Below, piece after piece: positions 18,201 to 26,407 of a stretch of 37,356 nucleotides of DNA; the stretch's first letter is position 1; every line of letters starts with the position of its first letter. The notes beneath the pieces are model-generated. The model worked only from the letters and a program-made list of their open reading frames with translations. It was not told the DNA's origin and did no database searches. The stretch covers positions 1-37,356 of the forward strand of contig JAPKZA010000441.1 of assembly GCA_026394015.1 (NCBI GenBank), written 5' to 3'. The translations under genes were made by a program, and so were the position numbers. This DNA is from Acidobacteriota bacterium (GTDB taxonomy: Bacteria > Acidobacteriota > Terriglobia > Bryobacterales > Bryobacteraceae).

Positions 18201-18459
18201 CCGGGACTTCAGATTTGGCGAAGCCGGGCTTGGAGGCGGTGATTTTGTAGCGGCCGACGGGGAGGGTGGGGGCGGTGTAGAAGCCTTCTGCGTTGGTGGG
18301 GACTTCGCGACGGAAGCCGGTATCGAGGTTGAGAATGGAGACCTGGGCGGCGGTGATGACCGCGTCCGAGGGATCCTTGACCACGCCTTGGATGGTGCCG
18401 CTCTGCGCGAACGTAGCGGTGCTGAGCAAAAAGAGAATACAAGCTAACCTAGGAAGCAT
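15241..18459 (-). CDS. TonB-dependent receptor, Oar-like with carboxypeptidase-regulatory domain
   Basis: A 1072-residue outer-membrane protein. Order: signal peptide (MLPRLACILFLLSTATFAQ), a carboxypeptidase-regulatory-like beta-sandwich (about 22-105: GTIQGVVKDPSDAVITAAQV), a plug domain (about 120-235, with VELPLNGRNFLDLAALTAG and SGTNQVHGTAFEFLRN), then a 22-strand-type barrel to the C-terminus ending in LKLLF, an aromatic end suited to BAM assembly. Acidobacteriota carry many such genes; substrates may be siderophores, glycans or peptides. The two divergent PepSY-type membrane proteins 14 bp away suggest iron/siderophore handling. The same plus-strand stretch contains a 547-codon antisense open frame (16804-18447), judged a GC-driven shadow. 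Start ATG 18459 has AGGGAAG directly before it. Confidence 0.93.
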   Translation of the reverse strand: MLPRLACILFLLSTATFAQSGTIQGVVKDPSDAVITAAQVSILNLDTGFRREVPTNAEGFYTAPTLPVGRYKITASKPGFAKSEVPEIKLDVTQTARIDFQLKTGTVTESIEVSAAAAQVDSETTTVGQVIDNKRIVELPLNGRNFLDLAALTAGTVSARGGRTEDEGGFSAGGQHGYQLQVNIDGVDNSSVASGGPLGFEAQAVKPSVDAVGEFRVVTNNLSAEFGNRMGGQVFVNIKSGTNQVHGTAFEFLRNSAMDGTNFFANRSGAKKPVYKQNQFGGTVGGPIIKDKTFYFGSFEGTRTRIGRSFNPTVPPLEVRTGDFNRIRPVFDPATTVGNAASFTRQPFPGNIVPANRWDPLAAKLINLYPLPTDNSKVANNYFFAPNESNDVNTYDFKGDHNISDRSRFSARYSRRDRDRYEPGPLPLPADGGLATTTNLVSHSIAATHSQTIGTTATNEFRFGWTRTLSRFDVPYDKPLFDEYGIKGIPKVSQANSNNRGNSRFSPAGYTELGTRSFWPNVNNLDLFQFTDTVYKIIGKHNIRIGGEFRRQNISRLASRFARGQFAFNREFTANPANRGATGDGLAEMMLGLAAGGTIGNENGEDLWSNTVAGYLQDAWKITPKLTLNLGVRYDIFYAPTFVNDNVTNFKLDLTSTGPNARLQQTRLGIGNCGCSNDKNNFAPRLGLAYRATPKTVFRSGFGVIYAQADGIQTQWARGQNQAPDFVEIGFGTLDRITPRLILKDGFPAVQLPATAVPGPALVGVEASQAFLPTQYSQQWFADIQRELPFDTLLTLGYNGNATRQMIGSVDFNLPFDIAPGPTPVPSRRLLPFYNSINRQLPVGALSYNAMTLKLEKRFSKGLTFLSAYTWSKTLDNVDENLNNAGGGAGLKPWDRNLNRGRSLTDVRHNYVFSSNYELQIFKGNRILGGWQVGGILSLRSGLPFTVGTSGGITNAGGADRPNRIGSGVSSSPTIDRWFNISDFVVQPNFTYGNSGRNILSGPWLRNIDFSLAKTFGITDRFRLQFRAEAFNATNTANFGLPAANISTPQNVGTINSADEPRRVQMGLKLLF

Positions 18460-18473
18460 CTTCCCTACATTGT

Positions 18474-19061
18474 ATGCGGTCCTGGATTCAGCAGATACAC
18501 ATTTACCTCAGCTTGCTGAGCTTTACGAGTTTGGTCGTCTTTGGCTTGGTGGGGCTGCACGCGACGTTCGAGCCGAAGTTTGAAGATCGGCCGAAAGCAG
18601 AGGCCCGGCGTTGGGAGACGGCATTTGCGACGCCGAAGGATTTGGACGATGTGGAGTTGGCCGAGCGGATTCGGAAGGAGTTCGGGAGTGCACTGGCGAA
18701 TCCGGTGGCGAAGCAGTTTTTGAAGCGGACCGCGGAGGGGCGGCTGCAGGTGGATTTTTATGAAGTGAACGGGTTGACGCGGGTGGTGGTTTTGGATGAC
18801 AAGCTGACCTTTGAACAGACGCGGGTGCCGGTGTTGGAGTATTTGAACAGGATCCACGCGACGACGACGCGGGCGCCGGTGACGGATTGGCGGGTGCGGG
18901 CTTGGATTTGGTACAACGAGCTGGCGATTTGGAGCTTGCTGGGGATGACGATGACGGGGATTCTGCTGTGGTTGACGATGCGGTTGTCGCATCGGGGGGC
19001 GTTGGTGGCGGCGGTGTTGGGAACGGCGACGTTTGCGCTGATTTATTGGAGATTGCAATGA
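18474..19061 (+). CDS. PepSY-associated TM protein (first of pair)
   Basis: A 195-residue inner-membrane protein. It has an N-terminal helix (about 8-32, QQIHIYLSLLSFTSLVVFGLVG) containing His9, then a soluble PepSY-like segment (about 40-140, with 'EFGSALANPVAKQFLKRT' and 'LQVDFYEVNGLTRVVVLDD'). 'EYLNRIHATTT' and two more helices (about 155-195) follow. The layout matches small PepSY_TM proteins, half of the longer forms that reduce iron-siderophore complexes or sit near TonB receptors; the conserved histidines may be haem ligands. Stop and next start overlap as ATGA (19058-19061), so the two halves should be made 1:1. The divergent receptor starts 14 bp upstream, which leaves little room for separate promoters. 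Confidence 0.8.
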   Translation: MRSWIQQIHIYLSLLSFTSLVVFGLVGLHATFEPKFEDRPKAEARRWETAFATPKDLDDVELAERIRKEFGSALANPVAKQFLKRTAEGRLQVDFYEVNGLTRVVVLDDKLTFEQTRVPVLEYLNRIHATTTRAPVTDWRVRAWIWYNELAIWSLLGMTMTGILLWLTMRLSHRGALVAAVLGTATFALIYWRLQ

Positions 19062-19639
19062 AGCGGAAGCTGTATCCGGTGTTGCGGGACGTGCATTTGA
19101 CGGTGGGCATTTTCTCGATGCTGTTCGTGCTGATGTACGCGTGGAGTTCGCTGCAGATTGCGCATCCGACGTGGATGAATACGAAGCCGGTGACGACGGA
19201 GTGGACGGCGCAGATTGGGGCGGGGTTGGCGCCGCGGGATGCGGCGATGGCGCTGCGGACGGGTCGGGGGCTGGAGGGCGATTTGGTACAGATCCGGCAG
19301 AAGGAGGGGCGGACGCAGTTTCGGATGGTGAAGCCGGGGCAGATGAACGAGATCGACTACGACGGGGCGACCGGGACGGTGAAGGGGAAGTTGAACCGGT
19401 GGGGCTTCTTCGGGATGATGAACCGGATGCATACGGCGTCGGGGTTGTGGCATGAGGTTTGGTGGACCAATGTTTACGGGATGGTGGTGGGGGTGGTTTC
19501 GGCGGGGTTGCTCTTCTTGGGGGCGACGGGGCTGTATTTATGGTTCGTGCGGAAGAAGGAGCGGAAGTTGGGGATTGCGCTGCTGGTGTTGGGTTTGGCG
19601 TGGGGGTTGGGCACAATTGTGGCGATGCGTATAGCCTAA
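19058..19639 (+). CDS. PepSY-associated TM protein (second of pair)
   Basis: A 193-residue membrane protein, translationally coupled to the previous gene through ATGA. Helix one (about 12-34) is 'VHLTVGIFSMLFVLMYAWSS' preceded by His in LRDVH. A periplasmic part of about 90 residues holds 'GAGLAPRDAAMALRTGRG' and 'RMVKPGQMNEIDYDGATG' (PepSY-like). 'MNRMHTASGLWHEVWWTNVYG' carries His residues of the PepSY_TM type, then two helices (about 130-190, 'LLFLGATGLYLWFV', 'LLVLGLAWGLGTIV'). The pair together resembles one split PepSY_TM reductase/permease. Its function in ferric-siderophore reduction is inferred from family and from the neighbouring receptor; metal specificity is unknown. Confidence 0.8.
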   Translation: MKRKLYPVLRDVHLTVGIFSMLFVLMYAWSSLQIAHPTWMNTKPVTTEWTAQIGAGLAPRDAAMALRTGRGLEGDLVQIRQKEGRTQFRMVKPGQMNEIDYDGATGTVKGKLNRWGFFGMMNRMHTASGLWHEVWWTNVYGMVVGVVSAGLLFLGATGLYLWFVRKKERKLGIALLVLGLAWGLGTIVAMRIA

Positions 19640-19643
19640 GGCT

Positions 19644-21425
19644 ATGCGATTGCTTTTGCTGCTGAGCGCGGGAATGGCGTGGGCACAGCCGTTTCCGGGG
19701 ACGTTGCCGTTGACGCGGACCGGGGATTTGAGCCGGGAGATGCTGCGGGAGATGGACGCGTATTTGACGCGGTCGGCGGTGGAGGCGCAGAAGACGGTGC
19801 CGACCCCGGGCGAGGTGCGGGAGCGGATTGGGGTTCGCGACGCACGGGTTCGTTTTGTGGAACCGGACTTGCAGTTGCTGCGGAAGACGGCGACGCATGA
19901 GGTCTTTTCGGCTCGGTGGCCGGTGGTGGAAGGGGTGGAGGCGGAGGGGTTGGTGTATCGGCCGGTGGGGCGGGCGACGAGTTGTTGGATTGCGTTGCAC
20001 GCGGTGGCGGCGCCGGGGGCGGGGGAGCTCGTGATGGTGCCGTCGCAGATCGGCGTCGAGCCGGTGGGGAAGGGGAGGCATCCGCAGCGGGAACATCTGT
20101 ATCGGATGGCGTATCCGGCGGGGCGGCATGTGTTGGGATTTGAAGTGCAGAAGGTTTTGGCGGCAGTGGATTACTGCGCGGGGCGGGGGCTGGCGGTGCG
20201 GGTGACCGGGCACGGGGAAGGGGGGTTGGTAGCGCTATATAGCACTTATGTGGATGAACGGATTGGGTCGGCGGTGGCGGGGGGATTGGGAGAGAAGTCG
20301 GAGCACAACCTGTGGAAGATTGCGGCGCGGCCGGTTTCGGCCCGGGTGAAGTTGGAGCCGGACGCGGCGGCACCGGCGTCGGGGCCGGTGGCTTCCGAGC
20401 GGGAGTTTGGGCAGTGGGTGGAGTTTTGTCAGAAGCTGATGCGGCAGGCAGAGAAGCGGCGGGGCGAGTTCTGGGCGAAGGCGGATCTGTCGTCGTTGGC
20501 GGCGTGGGCGAAGACGCGGGGGCCGTATTTGGAGCATTACGAGAAGGAGGTGATTGGAAAGATTGCGACGGAGGCCGGGGTTCCGGCGGTGGAGACGCGA
20601 CGGATTTACGACACGGTGGATTACACGGGATATGAGGTTTATGTGCCGGCGGAGGGGGCGTTTGGGTATGGGATTCTGCTGGTACCGAAGAGTTTGAAGC
20701 CGGGGGAGCGGCGGCCGTTGGTGGTGGCGCAGCATGGGTTGGAGGGTCGGCCGCAGGATCTGATTGCGCCGACGGATGCCAAGGCCGCGCAGACCTATGG
20801 GCGGTTCGCGGCTCGGTTGGCCGAGCGGGGATTTGTGGTGTATGCGCCGCAGAATCCTTATATTCATGGGACGGCGTTTCGGGTACTGCAGCGGAAGGCG
20901 AATCCGTTGGGGTTGACGCTGTATTCGTTTATCGTGGCGCAGCACAAGAAGTCGTTGGATTGGCTGGAAACGCTGCCGATGGTGGATAGGGAGCGGATCG
21001 GGTTTTACGGACTGAGCTATGGGGGGCGGACGGCGATGATGGTGCCGCCGGTGGAGCCGCGTTATAAAGTGGTGATTTGTTCAGGGAATTTTAATGAATG
21101 GACTTGGAAGATCGCTTCGAACGAGGTTCCGTTCAGCTACCTGTGGACGCAGGAGACCGAGATGTTCGACTTCAATTTGGCGAACACGTTTGGGCATTAT
21201 GAGTTGGTGGCGATGATGGGGGGGCGGGCGTTTATGGTGGAGCGGGGGCACGCCGACGGGGTGGGAATTGATGAATGGGTGAGCTATGAGTACGCCAAGG
21301 TGCGGCGGCTTTATGCGAATTGGAATTTAGGAGAGCGGACGCGGATTGAGTATTTTCAGGGGCCGCATCAGATTTGGGGTGTGGGGACGTTTGCGTTTTT
21401 GCACGAACAGTTGCGATGGCCCTAG
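19644..21425 (+). CDS. Secreted alpha/beta hydrolase with two lobes
   Basis: A 593-residue protein with a signal peptide (MRLLLLLSAGMAWAQ). The C-terminal lobe (about 325-593) is a full alpha/beta hydrolase of the dienelactone/acetyl-xylan-esterase type: 'LVVAQHGLEGRPQD' oxyanion region, nucleophile Ser458 in FYGLSYGGRT, and a late His575 in FQGPHQIWG. The N-terminal lobe (about 85-220) looks like a second hydrolase fold with VTGHGEGGLVALY, in which Glu192 replaces the nucleophile. It is shorter than a full domain and probably non-catalytic. The joining part (about 250-310) is helical. Substrate is unknown; polysaccharide ester or other extracellular esters are possible. It starts 4 bp after the PepSY pair and shares the stop tetranucleotide CTAG with the convergent gene. 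Confidence 0.85.
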   Translation: MRLLLLLSAGMAWAQPFPGTLPLTRTGDLSREMLREMDAYLTRSAVEAQKTVPTPGEVRERIGVRDARVRFVEPDLQLLRKTATHEVFSARWPVVEGVEAEGLVYRPVGRATSCWIALHAVAAPGAGELVMVPSQIGVEPVGKGRHPQREHLYRMAYPAGRHVLGFEVQKVLAAVDYCAGRGLAVRVTGHGEGGLVALYSTYVDERIGSAVAGGLGEKSEHNLWKIAARPVSARVKLEPDAAAPASGPVASEREFGQWVEFCQKLMRQAEKRRGEFWAKADLSSLAAWAKTRGPYLEHYEKEVIGKIATEAGVPAVETRRIYDTVDYTGYEVYVPAEGAFGYGILLVPKSLKPGERRPLVVAQHGLEGRPQDLIAPTDAKAAQTYGRFAARLAERGFVVYAPQNPYIHGTAFRVLQRKANPLGLTLYSFIVAQHKKSLDWLETLPMVDRERIGFYGLSYGGRTAMMVPPVEPRYKVVICSGNFNEWTWKIASNEVPFSYLWTQETEMFDFNLANTFGHYELVAMMGGRAFMVERGHADGVGIDEWVSYEYAKVRRLYANWNLGERTRIEYFQGPHQIWGVGTFAFLHEQLRWP

Positions 21426-22447
21426 GGTTGGGCGAGGGCTTCCTGGAGGGCGAAGAGGGCGTTGCGGGCGGCGATAGAGGGGTGGCGGAGGCGGAGGACG
21501 GCGGGGTCGACTTTTTTCTCGCGGAGGAGTTTGACGAAGGCGTCGATGTTGTCGGAGCATTCGCGGCGTCCGACGAGGGAGTCGCACTGGACGTCTTCGC
21601 ATTGGCAGGTGGCGGCGAAGGTGGCGTGGAGGAGGCTGGCGGCGTTGGAGGCGGCGGCTTCCTCGTTGTTTTCGGCGAACCAGATGGCGATGACGGCTTG
21701 GTGGAGCATGCGTTCCTGAAGGTCTGGGATTTGGTCGGCGACGGTGAGGACTTCGCGGAAGAGGCGGGAGATTTCGGGCTTGGTGGTGGTTTCGGCGTCG
21801 GCGAGGTCCATCTTTTGGGTAATGGCGGCGGGGGTGGGGGCGGGCTTGGGGTTCTTGGTTGGAGGAGGTTCGGGGAGGGGAGGGCCGAGGAGGGCAAGGG
21901 CTTCGGCGGCGAGGGCGGCGTTGTGGGGGGCGAGGGCGAGAGCGGCGGAGTGGAGGAGTTTTCGTTGGGCGGGGGGGGGGTCGGGGGGGTGAGCGCGCAT
22001 GAGGAGGGAGAGGGGTTCGGCTCCTTCGGCGGGTTCGGCTTTGATGAGGTCGACGGCGGCGGGGACGAGGGCTCCGGCGCGGAGGCCGAGGAGGATGACG
22101 GCGCGTTTATCGGGGAGGACTTGGGTGAGTCGATCCCAGCATTGGGTGGCTGCCGCGGCGGGGATTTCGGAGCAGAGACGGAGGGCTTCGGCGCGATCTT
22201 GGGGGGCCCAGGCGGCGGCGAGGCGGGTGGTGAGGACGTGGCGGGATTCCGGGTGGCGGATGGAGGGGAGGAGGCGGGTGATTTCGGCGAGGATTTCGCG
22301 GCGGGGTTGGGAGTAGGTTTTGGGAGGGAGGAGTGCTGCGGTTTGGAGGAGGGTTTCGATTTGGAAAAGGGGCGGTTCGATGTGTGCGGCGTCTTCGACC
22401 TGTTGGAGGAGGCGAAGAATCAGCGTGGCCGAGGCGGCGAAGGGCAT
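21422..22447 (-). CDS. Hypothetical alpha-helical repeat protein
   Basis: A 341-residue protein, mostly helical, with Ala/Leu-rich helix pairs of about 35 residues ('ESRHVLTTRLAAAWAPQDRAEALRLCSEI', cut here). A Pro-rich linker sits near 190-210 (PPLPEPPPTKNPKPAPTP). A Cys cluster follows at 280-300 ('CQCEDVQCDSLVGRREC'). No signal peptide is visible. TPR/HEAT-like architecture suggests a scaffold role; no family is recognised. A run of three close cysteines plus one later is unusual in such repeats and might bind a metal. The start at ATG 22447 is a choice; the frame stays open a little upstream. The neighbour upstream on the same strand is a HEAT-repeat protein. The stop overlaps the esterase stop in CTAG. 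Confidence 0.7.
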   Translation of the reverse strand: MPFAASATLILRLLQQVEDAAHIEPPLFQIETLLQTAALLPPKTYSQPRREILAEITRLLPSIRHPESRHVLTTRLAAAWAPQDRAEALRLCSEIPAAAATQCWDRLTQVLPDKRAVILLGLRAGALVPAAVDLIKAEPAEGAEPLSLLMRAHPPDPPPAQRKLLHSAALALAPHNAALAAEALALLGPPLPEPPPTKNPKPAPTPAAITQKMDLADAETTTKPEISRLFREVLTVADQIPDLQERMLHQAVIAIWFAENNEEAAASNAASLLHATFAATCQCEDVQCDSLVGRRECSDNIDAFVKLLREKKVDPAVLRLRHPSIAARNALFALQEALAQP

Positions 22448-22686
22448 GGCGTCGCCCTGTAGGATAGCGACTTTAGGCTTCGAGTGAGAGGCGGGAGCCG
22501 CGGAGTTTGACTTCGGTACGGCGGCTATAGGCGAAGTCGAAGCTTTTCAGGGTCCGTAGGGTTGGCCGGCCTCAAAGCGCGCTGGTTTTTTTTCATCATA
22601 AGGATAGGGTGACGGTGAGCTTGGCGGCCGTGGATTGCCGGCTGCGAGCTTGGACGAGAGAGGTGCCGTAGCTGTTTGAAGCTGGT

Positions 22687-23394
22687 TTAACGGAACTCAT
22701 TGGCGGTGCTGTGATCGTTGACGCCGGAGAGGGAGCGTAGGCGTCGGACGACTTGTATGGCGTTGCGTTGCACTTTAGGGCTGGGGTCCTGGACCATGGA
22801 GACGGCGAGATCCAAGCCTTCGATCCATCCGACGGTGCCGATGGCCCAGGCGGCGGAGGCGCGGACGCCGGCGGATTCGTCGCGGCAGAGGCGGCGAAGG
22901 ACGTCGATGGCGCGCGGGTCGCCGAGATGGAAGAGGCCGACGACGGCGTTGGCGGCGACGCGTCCGTTGGGACTGCCGCAGGCGGCCCAGAAGAACTCTT
23001 TGAGTTCGGGGGTGGATTTGGCGCCCCAAAGCGCTTCGACGACGTTTGCGGTGAAGCGGGAGTCGCTATGGCCCAGGAATTGCATGGCCCATTGGGCGTC
23101 GCCGGTGGCGCAGGCGAAGAGCTTGAGCGCCTTTGAACGAACGCGAGGGCTGTCCGATTTGATATATGGATCGAGCACTTCGGCGACCCGTTCGGCCGGG
23201 GTGACGGCGCCGATGAGCTCCAGCAAGCGGTCGACGGTACCCGGCGACGACTCCAGCTTGAGCCGGGCGACGAGCGTATCGACCACGTGGGGCTGGCTGC
23301 GGGCCTGGAGCAAAGTCTGAGCGACAGCGGCACCGAGCGTCATTTCGGCCGGGTCGCACACTTTGTTCAACCACGACGCGTTTGGGAAATCCAT
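22687..23394 (-). CDS. HEAT-repeat protein
   Basis: A 235-residue soluble protein made of helix pairs of about 30-38 residues with HEAT consensus features: 'VRSKALKLFACATGDAQWAM', 'RVAANAVVGLFHLGDPRAIDVL' and 'VRASAAWAIGTVGWIEGL', then 'KVQRNAIQVVRRL'. HEAT solenoids bind proteins; here no partner is apparent. It lies divergently from secA (100 bp between starts) and 239 bp upstream of the helical-repeat gene in the same direction. No signal peptide or enzymatic motif is seen. It might be related to PBS-lyase-type HEAT proteins common in Acidobacteriota. Confidence 0.8.
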   Translation of the reverse strand: MDFPNASWLNKVCDPAEMTLGAAVAQTLLQARSQPHVVDTLVARLKLESSPGTVDRLLELIGAVTPAERVAEVLDPYIKSDSPRVRSKALKLFACATGDAQWAMQFLGHSDSRFTANVVEALWGAKSTPELKEFFWAACGSPNGRVAANAVVGLFHLGDPRAIDVLRRLCRDESAGVRASAAWAIGTVGWIEGLDLAVSMVQDPSPKVQRNAIQVVRRLRSLSGVNDHSTANEFR

Positions 23395-23494
23395 TTTGCG
23401 ATCCTCTCTTCTTTGCGCATATCGACCACACGAGGATTTTCATGAGCGGTAAACTAGAGCCTAGGCGAACTTTGCCGTTCTACCTGCCTTACCT

Positions 23495-26407
23495 ATGATT
23501 AACGCTCTGCTAGCGAAGATTTTCGGCACGAAATCCGAACGTGAGCTCAAACAGCTCAAGCCGGTGATTCAAGCCATAAACGAATTCGCCCCTTCCTTTG
23601 AAAAACTTTCTGACGCCGAGCTTTCGGGCAAAACCGCCGAATTCAAGCACAAGCTTGAGTTAGGAACGCCGCTCGACGACATTCTGGTGGAAGCCTTTGC
23701 CACCGTGCGCGAGGCTGGTCGGCGTGTGCTGAACATGCGTCATTATGACGTCCAGCTGATTGGTGGGATGATTCTGCATCAGGGCAAAATCGCCGAAATG
23801 CGGACGGGCGAGGGCAAGACACTGGTTGCTACGCTGGCTTGCTACTTGAATGCGCTGGAGGGCAAGGGCGTTCACGTTGTGACGGTGAACGACTATTTGG
23901 CGCGGCGCGACTCAGAGTGGATGGGTCGGCTGTACAAATTTCTTGGTCTGACGGTGGGCTGCATCGTGCATGATTTGGACGATGGGGAGCGCAAAGCGGC
24001 CTACGCTTGCGACATCACCTACGGCACGAATAACGAGTTTGGGTTCGACTACCTGCGCGACAACATGAAGTTTCGCATTGCGGACTGCGTGCAACGGCCG
24101 CATTATTACGCGATTGTGGACGAGGTCGACTCGATTCTGATCGACGAAGCGCGAACGCCGTTGATCATTTCCGGTCCGTCGGAGGAGTCGACCGATAAAT
24201 ATTACAAGATCAACCAAATCATCCCGAAGCTGATTCGGGGTGAGGTGATCGAGGGCCGGGAGCCGGGCGAGAAGTATTTTACGGGCGACTATACGGTGGA
24301 CGAGAAGCACCGCGGGGTGGCGTTGACCGAAGAGGGCGTGTTGAAAGTGGAGCGGTTGCTGAATTGCGGCAATCTTTACGACCCTTCCAACATTGAAGCC
24401 AATCACCATGTACAGCAAGGCTTGAAGGCGCACGTGTTGTTCCACCGGGATAAGGATTATCTGGTCCGGCCGGGCGAAGAGAACGAGATGGAAGTGGTGA
24501 TCGTCGATGAGTTTACCGGGCGCATTATGCCGGGTAGGCGTTGGTCGGACGGGTTGCATCAGGCGATTGAGGCCAAAGAAGGCGTAAAGATTCAGCGGGA
24601 GACGCAGACGCTGGCGTCGATCACCTTTCAGAACTACTTCCGGATGTACAAGAAGCTTTCGGGCATGACGGGTACGGCGGATACGGAAGCGGCGGAGTTT
24701 GGCAAGACGTATAAGCTGGATGTTTCTCCGACGCCGCCGAATCGGCCGATGCGGCGGATTGAGTTCAACGATATCGTCTATCGGACCGAGGAAGAGAAGT
24801 TCCGGAACGCGGCGAAAGAGATTAAAGAGTGTAACGCCAAGGGCCAGCCGGTGCTGGTGGGCACGATTTCGGTGACGAAATCCGAGCGGCTGTCGACGAT
24901 TTTGACGCGGCTCGGGGTGAAGCATGAGGTTCTGAACGCGAAGAACCACGAACGGGAAGCGTTTATTATTGCCCAGGCAGGCCGGTACGCGGCAGTGACC
25001 GTTTCGACGAACATGGCGGGGCGTGGAACGGACATTTTGTTGGGCGGTAACCCGGACTTTCTGGCGCAGGAAGAGTGCCTGAAGAAAGGCTATCTGGAGT
25101 CGGTACCGGAGGGTACGGGCGGGTTAGTCGCCGACCGGGATTACTATTACTTCCAGCGGGGCGATCGTAACTATCGGGTACCGGCTCCGCAATGGGCCGA
25201 GACGTTTGCCAAGCACAAGGCCGTTTGCGATGAGGAGCACGATAAGGTAGTCGCGGCGGGTGGGTTGATTGTGGTGGGAACCGAGCGGCACGAATCTCGC
25301 CGCATTGATAACCAGTTGCGTGGGCGGGCGGGTCGGCAGGGTGATCCGGGCGCTTCGAAATTCTTCCTGTCTCTCCAGGACGACTTGCTGCGAATTTTCG
25401 GTGGGGAGCGGATGCAGAATTTGATGCTGCGTCTGGGCATGGAAGAAGACGTGCCGATTGAGTCGAAGTTGATTACACGGCGGATCGCGGCGGCCCAAAA
25501 GGCCGTCGAAGCGCAGAATTTCATGAGTCGGAAGCACGTACTGGAGTACGACGACATCATGAACAAGCAGCGCGGAGCGGTGTATGGGATGCGGCGCGGG
25601 CTGCTGGAGGGCGTCGAGCAGCGCGAGCGGGTGTTCGCGATGGCCAAGGGGCTGGTGGAGACGCTGGTCATTGATCGGATTCCGGCAAAAAGTCGGGTTG
25701 ACGAGTGGGACCTGGCGGGGCTGGAATCGGATATCCTGACGCGGTTCGGGGTTACAATCAATACCTCCGGATATAAAGAGATGAGCGCCGAGGAGATCGA
25801 AGATAATATCTTCGACTTACTCAAGACCCGTTACGAGCAGAAAGAAGAGTTGATCGGTCCGGACTATATTCGCGACGCGGAACGCATTATCATGTTGAAT
25901 GTCATCGATAACCAGTGGAAAGACCACTTACTATCGATGGACCATCTGAAAGAAGGCATCGGGATGCGGGCCTACGGACAAAAAGATCCGTTGCTCGAAT
26001 ATAAGAAAGAATCGTTCACGCTGTTCCAGGACATGATGGATCGGATTGAGGACGAGACGCTTCGGTACCTCTACTTCATGCAAGTGGCCGAGGATGATCG
26101 TCCGCAGATGCCGTTTGTCCGGGACCCGGATGACGACGACGAGTCCTACCTGCCGGCTGCCGAGCCGGAGCCGAAGCCGGGGCCGACGCCGGAGGATCAG
26201 AAGGCGGCGCGGGCAAAGATCACAGAATTTACGCAAAAGATCGAGAAGAAGAAAGACAAAGAGCTGGCGGACCTACAATTTATGGGAGGTTCTGTTTCCT
26301 CGGCACCGCAGACCCCGGTTGTGGCGTCTAAGAAAGTGGGCCGTAACGATCCGTGTTTCTGCGGAAGCGGCAAAAAGTACAAAAAATGTCACGGAATCAA
26401 CGAATAG
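23495..26407 (+). CDS. secA: Protein translocase ATPase SecA
   Basis: SecA drives post-translational export of unfolded preproteins through SecYEG. The 970 residues contain NBD1 with Walker [10 protein letters not shown] (about 102-110), [19 protein letters not shown] (DEAD-type box), the preprotein cross-linking domain, NBD2 with [13 protein letters not shown] and [13 protein letters not shown], the helical wing/scaffold, and a C-terminal SEC-C zinc motif [20 protein letters not shown] (Cys954, Cys956, Cys965, His966). An Ala/Pro/Glu-rich linker lies before it. The length is at the long end of the family. The last 22 bases overlap the next gene. Confidence 0.98.
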   Translation: MINALLAKIFGTKSERELKQLKPVIQAINEFAPSFEKLSDAELSGKTAEFKHKLELGTPLDDILVEAFATVREAGRRVLNMRHYDVQLIGGMILHQGKIAEMRTGEGKTLVATLACYLNALEGKGVHVVTVNDYLARRDSEWMGRLYKFLGLTVGCIVHDLDDGERKAAYACDITYGTNNEFGFDYLRDNMKFRIADCVQRPHYYAIVDEVDSILIDEARTPLIISGPSEESTDKYYKINQIIPKLIRGEVIEGREPGEKYFTGDYTVDEKHRGVALTEEGVLKVERLLNCGNLYDPSNIEANHHVQQGLKAHVLFHRDKDYLVRPGEENEMEVVIVDEFTGRIMPGRRWSDGLHQAIEAKEGVKIQRETQTLASITFQNYFRMYKKLSGMTGTADTEAAEFGKTYKLDVSPTPPNRPMRRIEFNDIVYRTEEEKFRNAAKEIKECNAKGQPVLVGTISVTKSERLSTILTRLGVKHEVLNAKNHEREAFIIAQAGRYAAVTVSTNMAGRGTDILLGGNPDFLAQEECLKKGYLESVPEGTGGLVADRDYYYFQRGDRNYRVPAPQWAETFAKHKAVCDEEHDKVVAAGGLIVVGTERHESRRIDNQLRGRAGRQGDPGASKFFLSLQDDLLRIFGGERMQNLMLRLGMEEDVPIESKLITRRIAAAQKAVEAQNFMSRKHVLEYDDIMNKQRGAVYGMRRGLLEGVEQRERVFAMAKGLVETLVIDRIPAKSRVDEWDLAGLESDILTRFGVTINTSGYKEMSAEEIEDNIFDLLKTRYEQKEELIGPDYIRDAERIIMLNVIDNQWKDHLLSMDHLKEGIGMRAYGQKDPLLEYKKESFTLFQDMMDRIEDETLRYLYFMQVAEDDRPQMPFVRDPDDDDESYLPAAEPEPKPGPTPEDQKAARAKITEFTQKIEKKKDKELADLQFMGGSVSSAPQTPVVASKKVGRNDPCFCGSGKKYKKCHGINE

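Noticed and set aside
16804-18447. 547-codon open frame antisense to the Oar-like receptor
   Set aside because: The translation is Gly/Ala/Asp/Val-rich with no domain pattern. The opposite frame is a clear receptor with signal peptide and plug. It is a high-GC shadow.
18465-20213. 582-codon minus-strand open frame across three genes
   Set aside because: The product is Pro/Arg/His-rich and overlaps three well-supported plus-strand genes.
21374-22462. 362-codon plus-strand frame opposite the helical-repeat gene
   Set aside because: Almost only Gly, Glu, Val and Asp. The minus-strand protein has normal composition and helix periodicity.
22448-22686. Possible gene remnant on the minus strand between the two repeat-protein genes
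   Set aside because: A 32-codon open piece (22476-22571, ending SRLSLEA) looks protein-like and a T8 run lies near 22590, but no family is recognised, there is no start codon and the terminator stem is poor.
23472-23499. TTGCCG-16 bp-TATGAT promoter for secA
   Set aside because: The -10 box would contain the secA start codon, so transcription would begin inside the gene. The SecA N-terminus at that ATG is typical.
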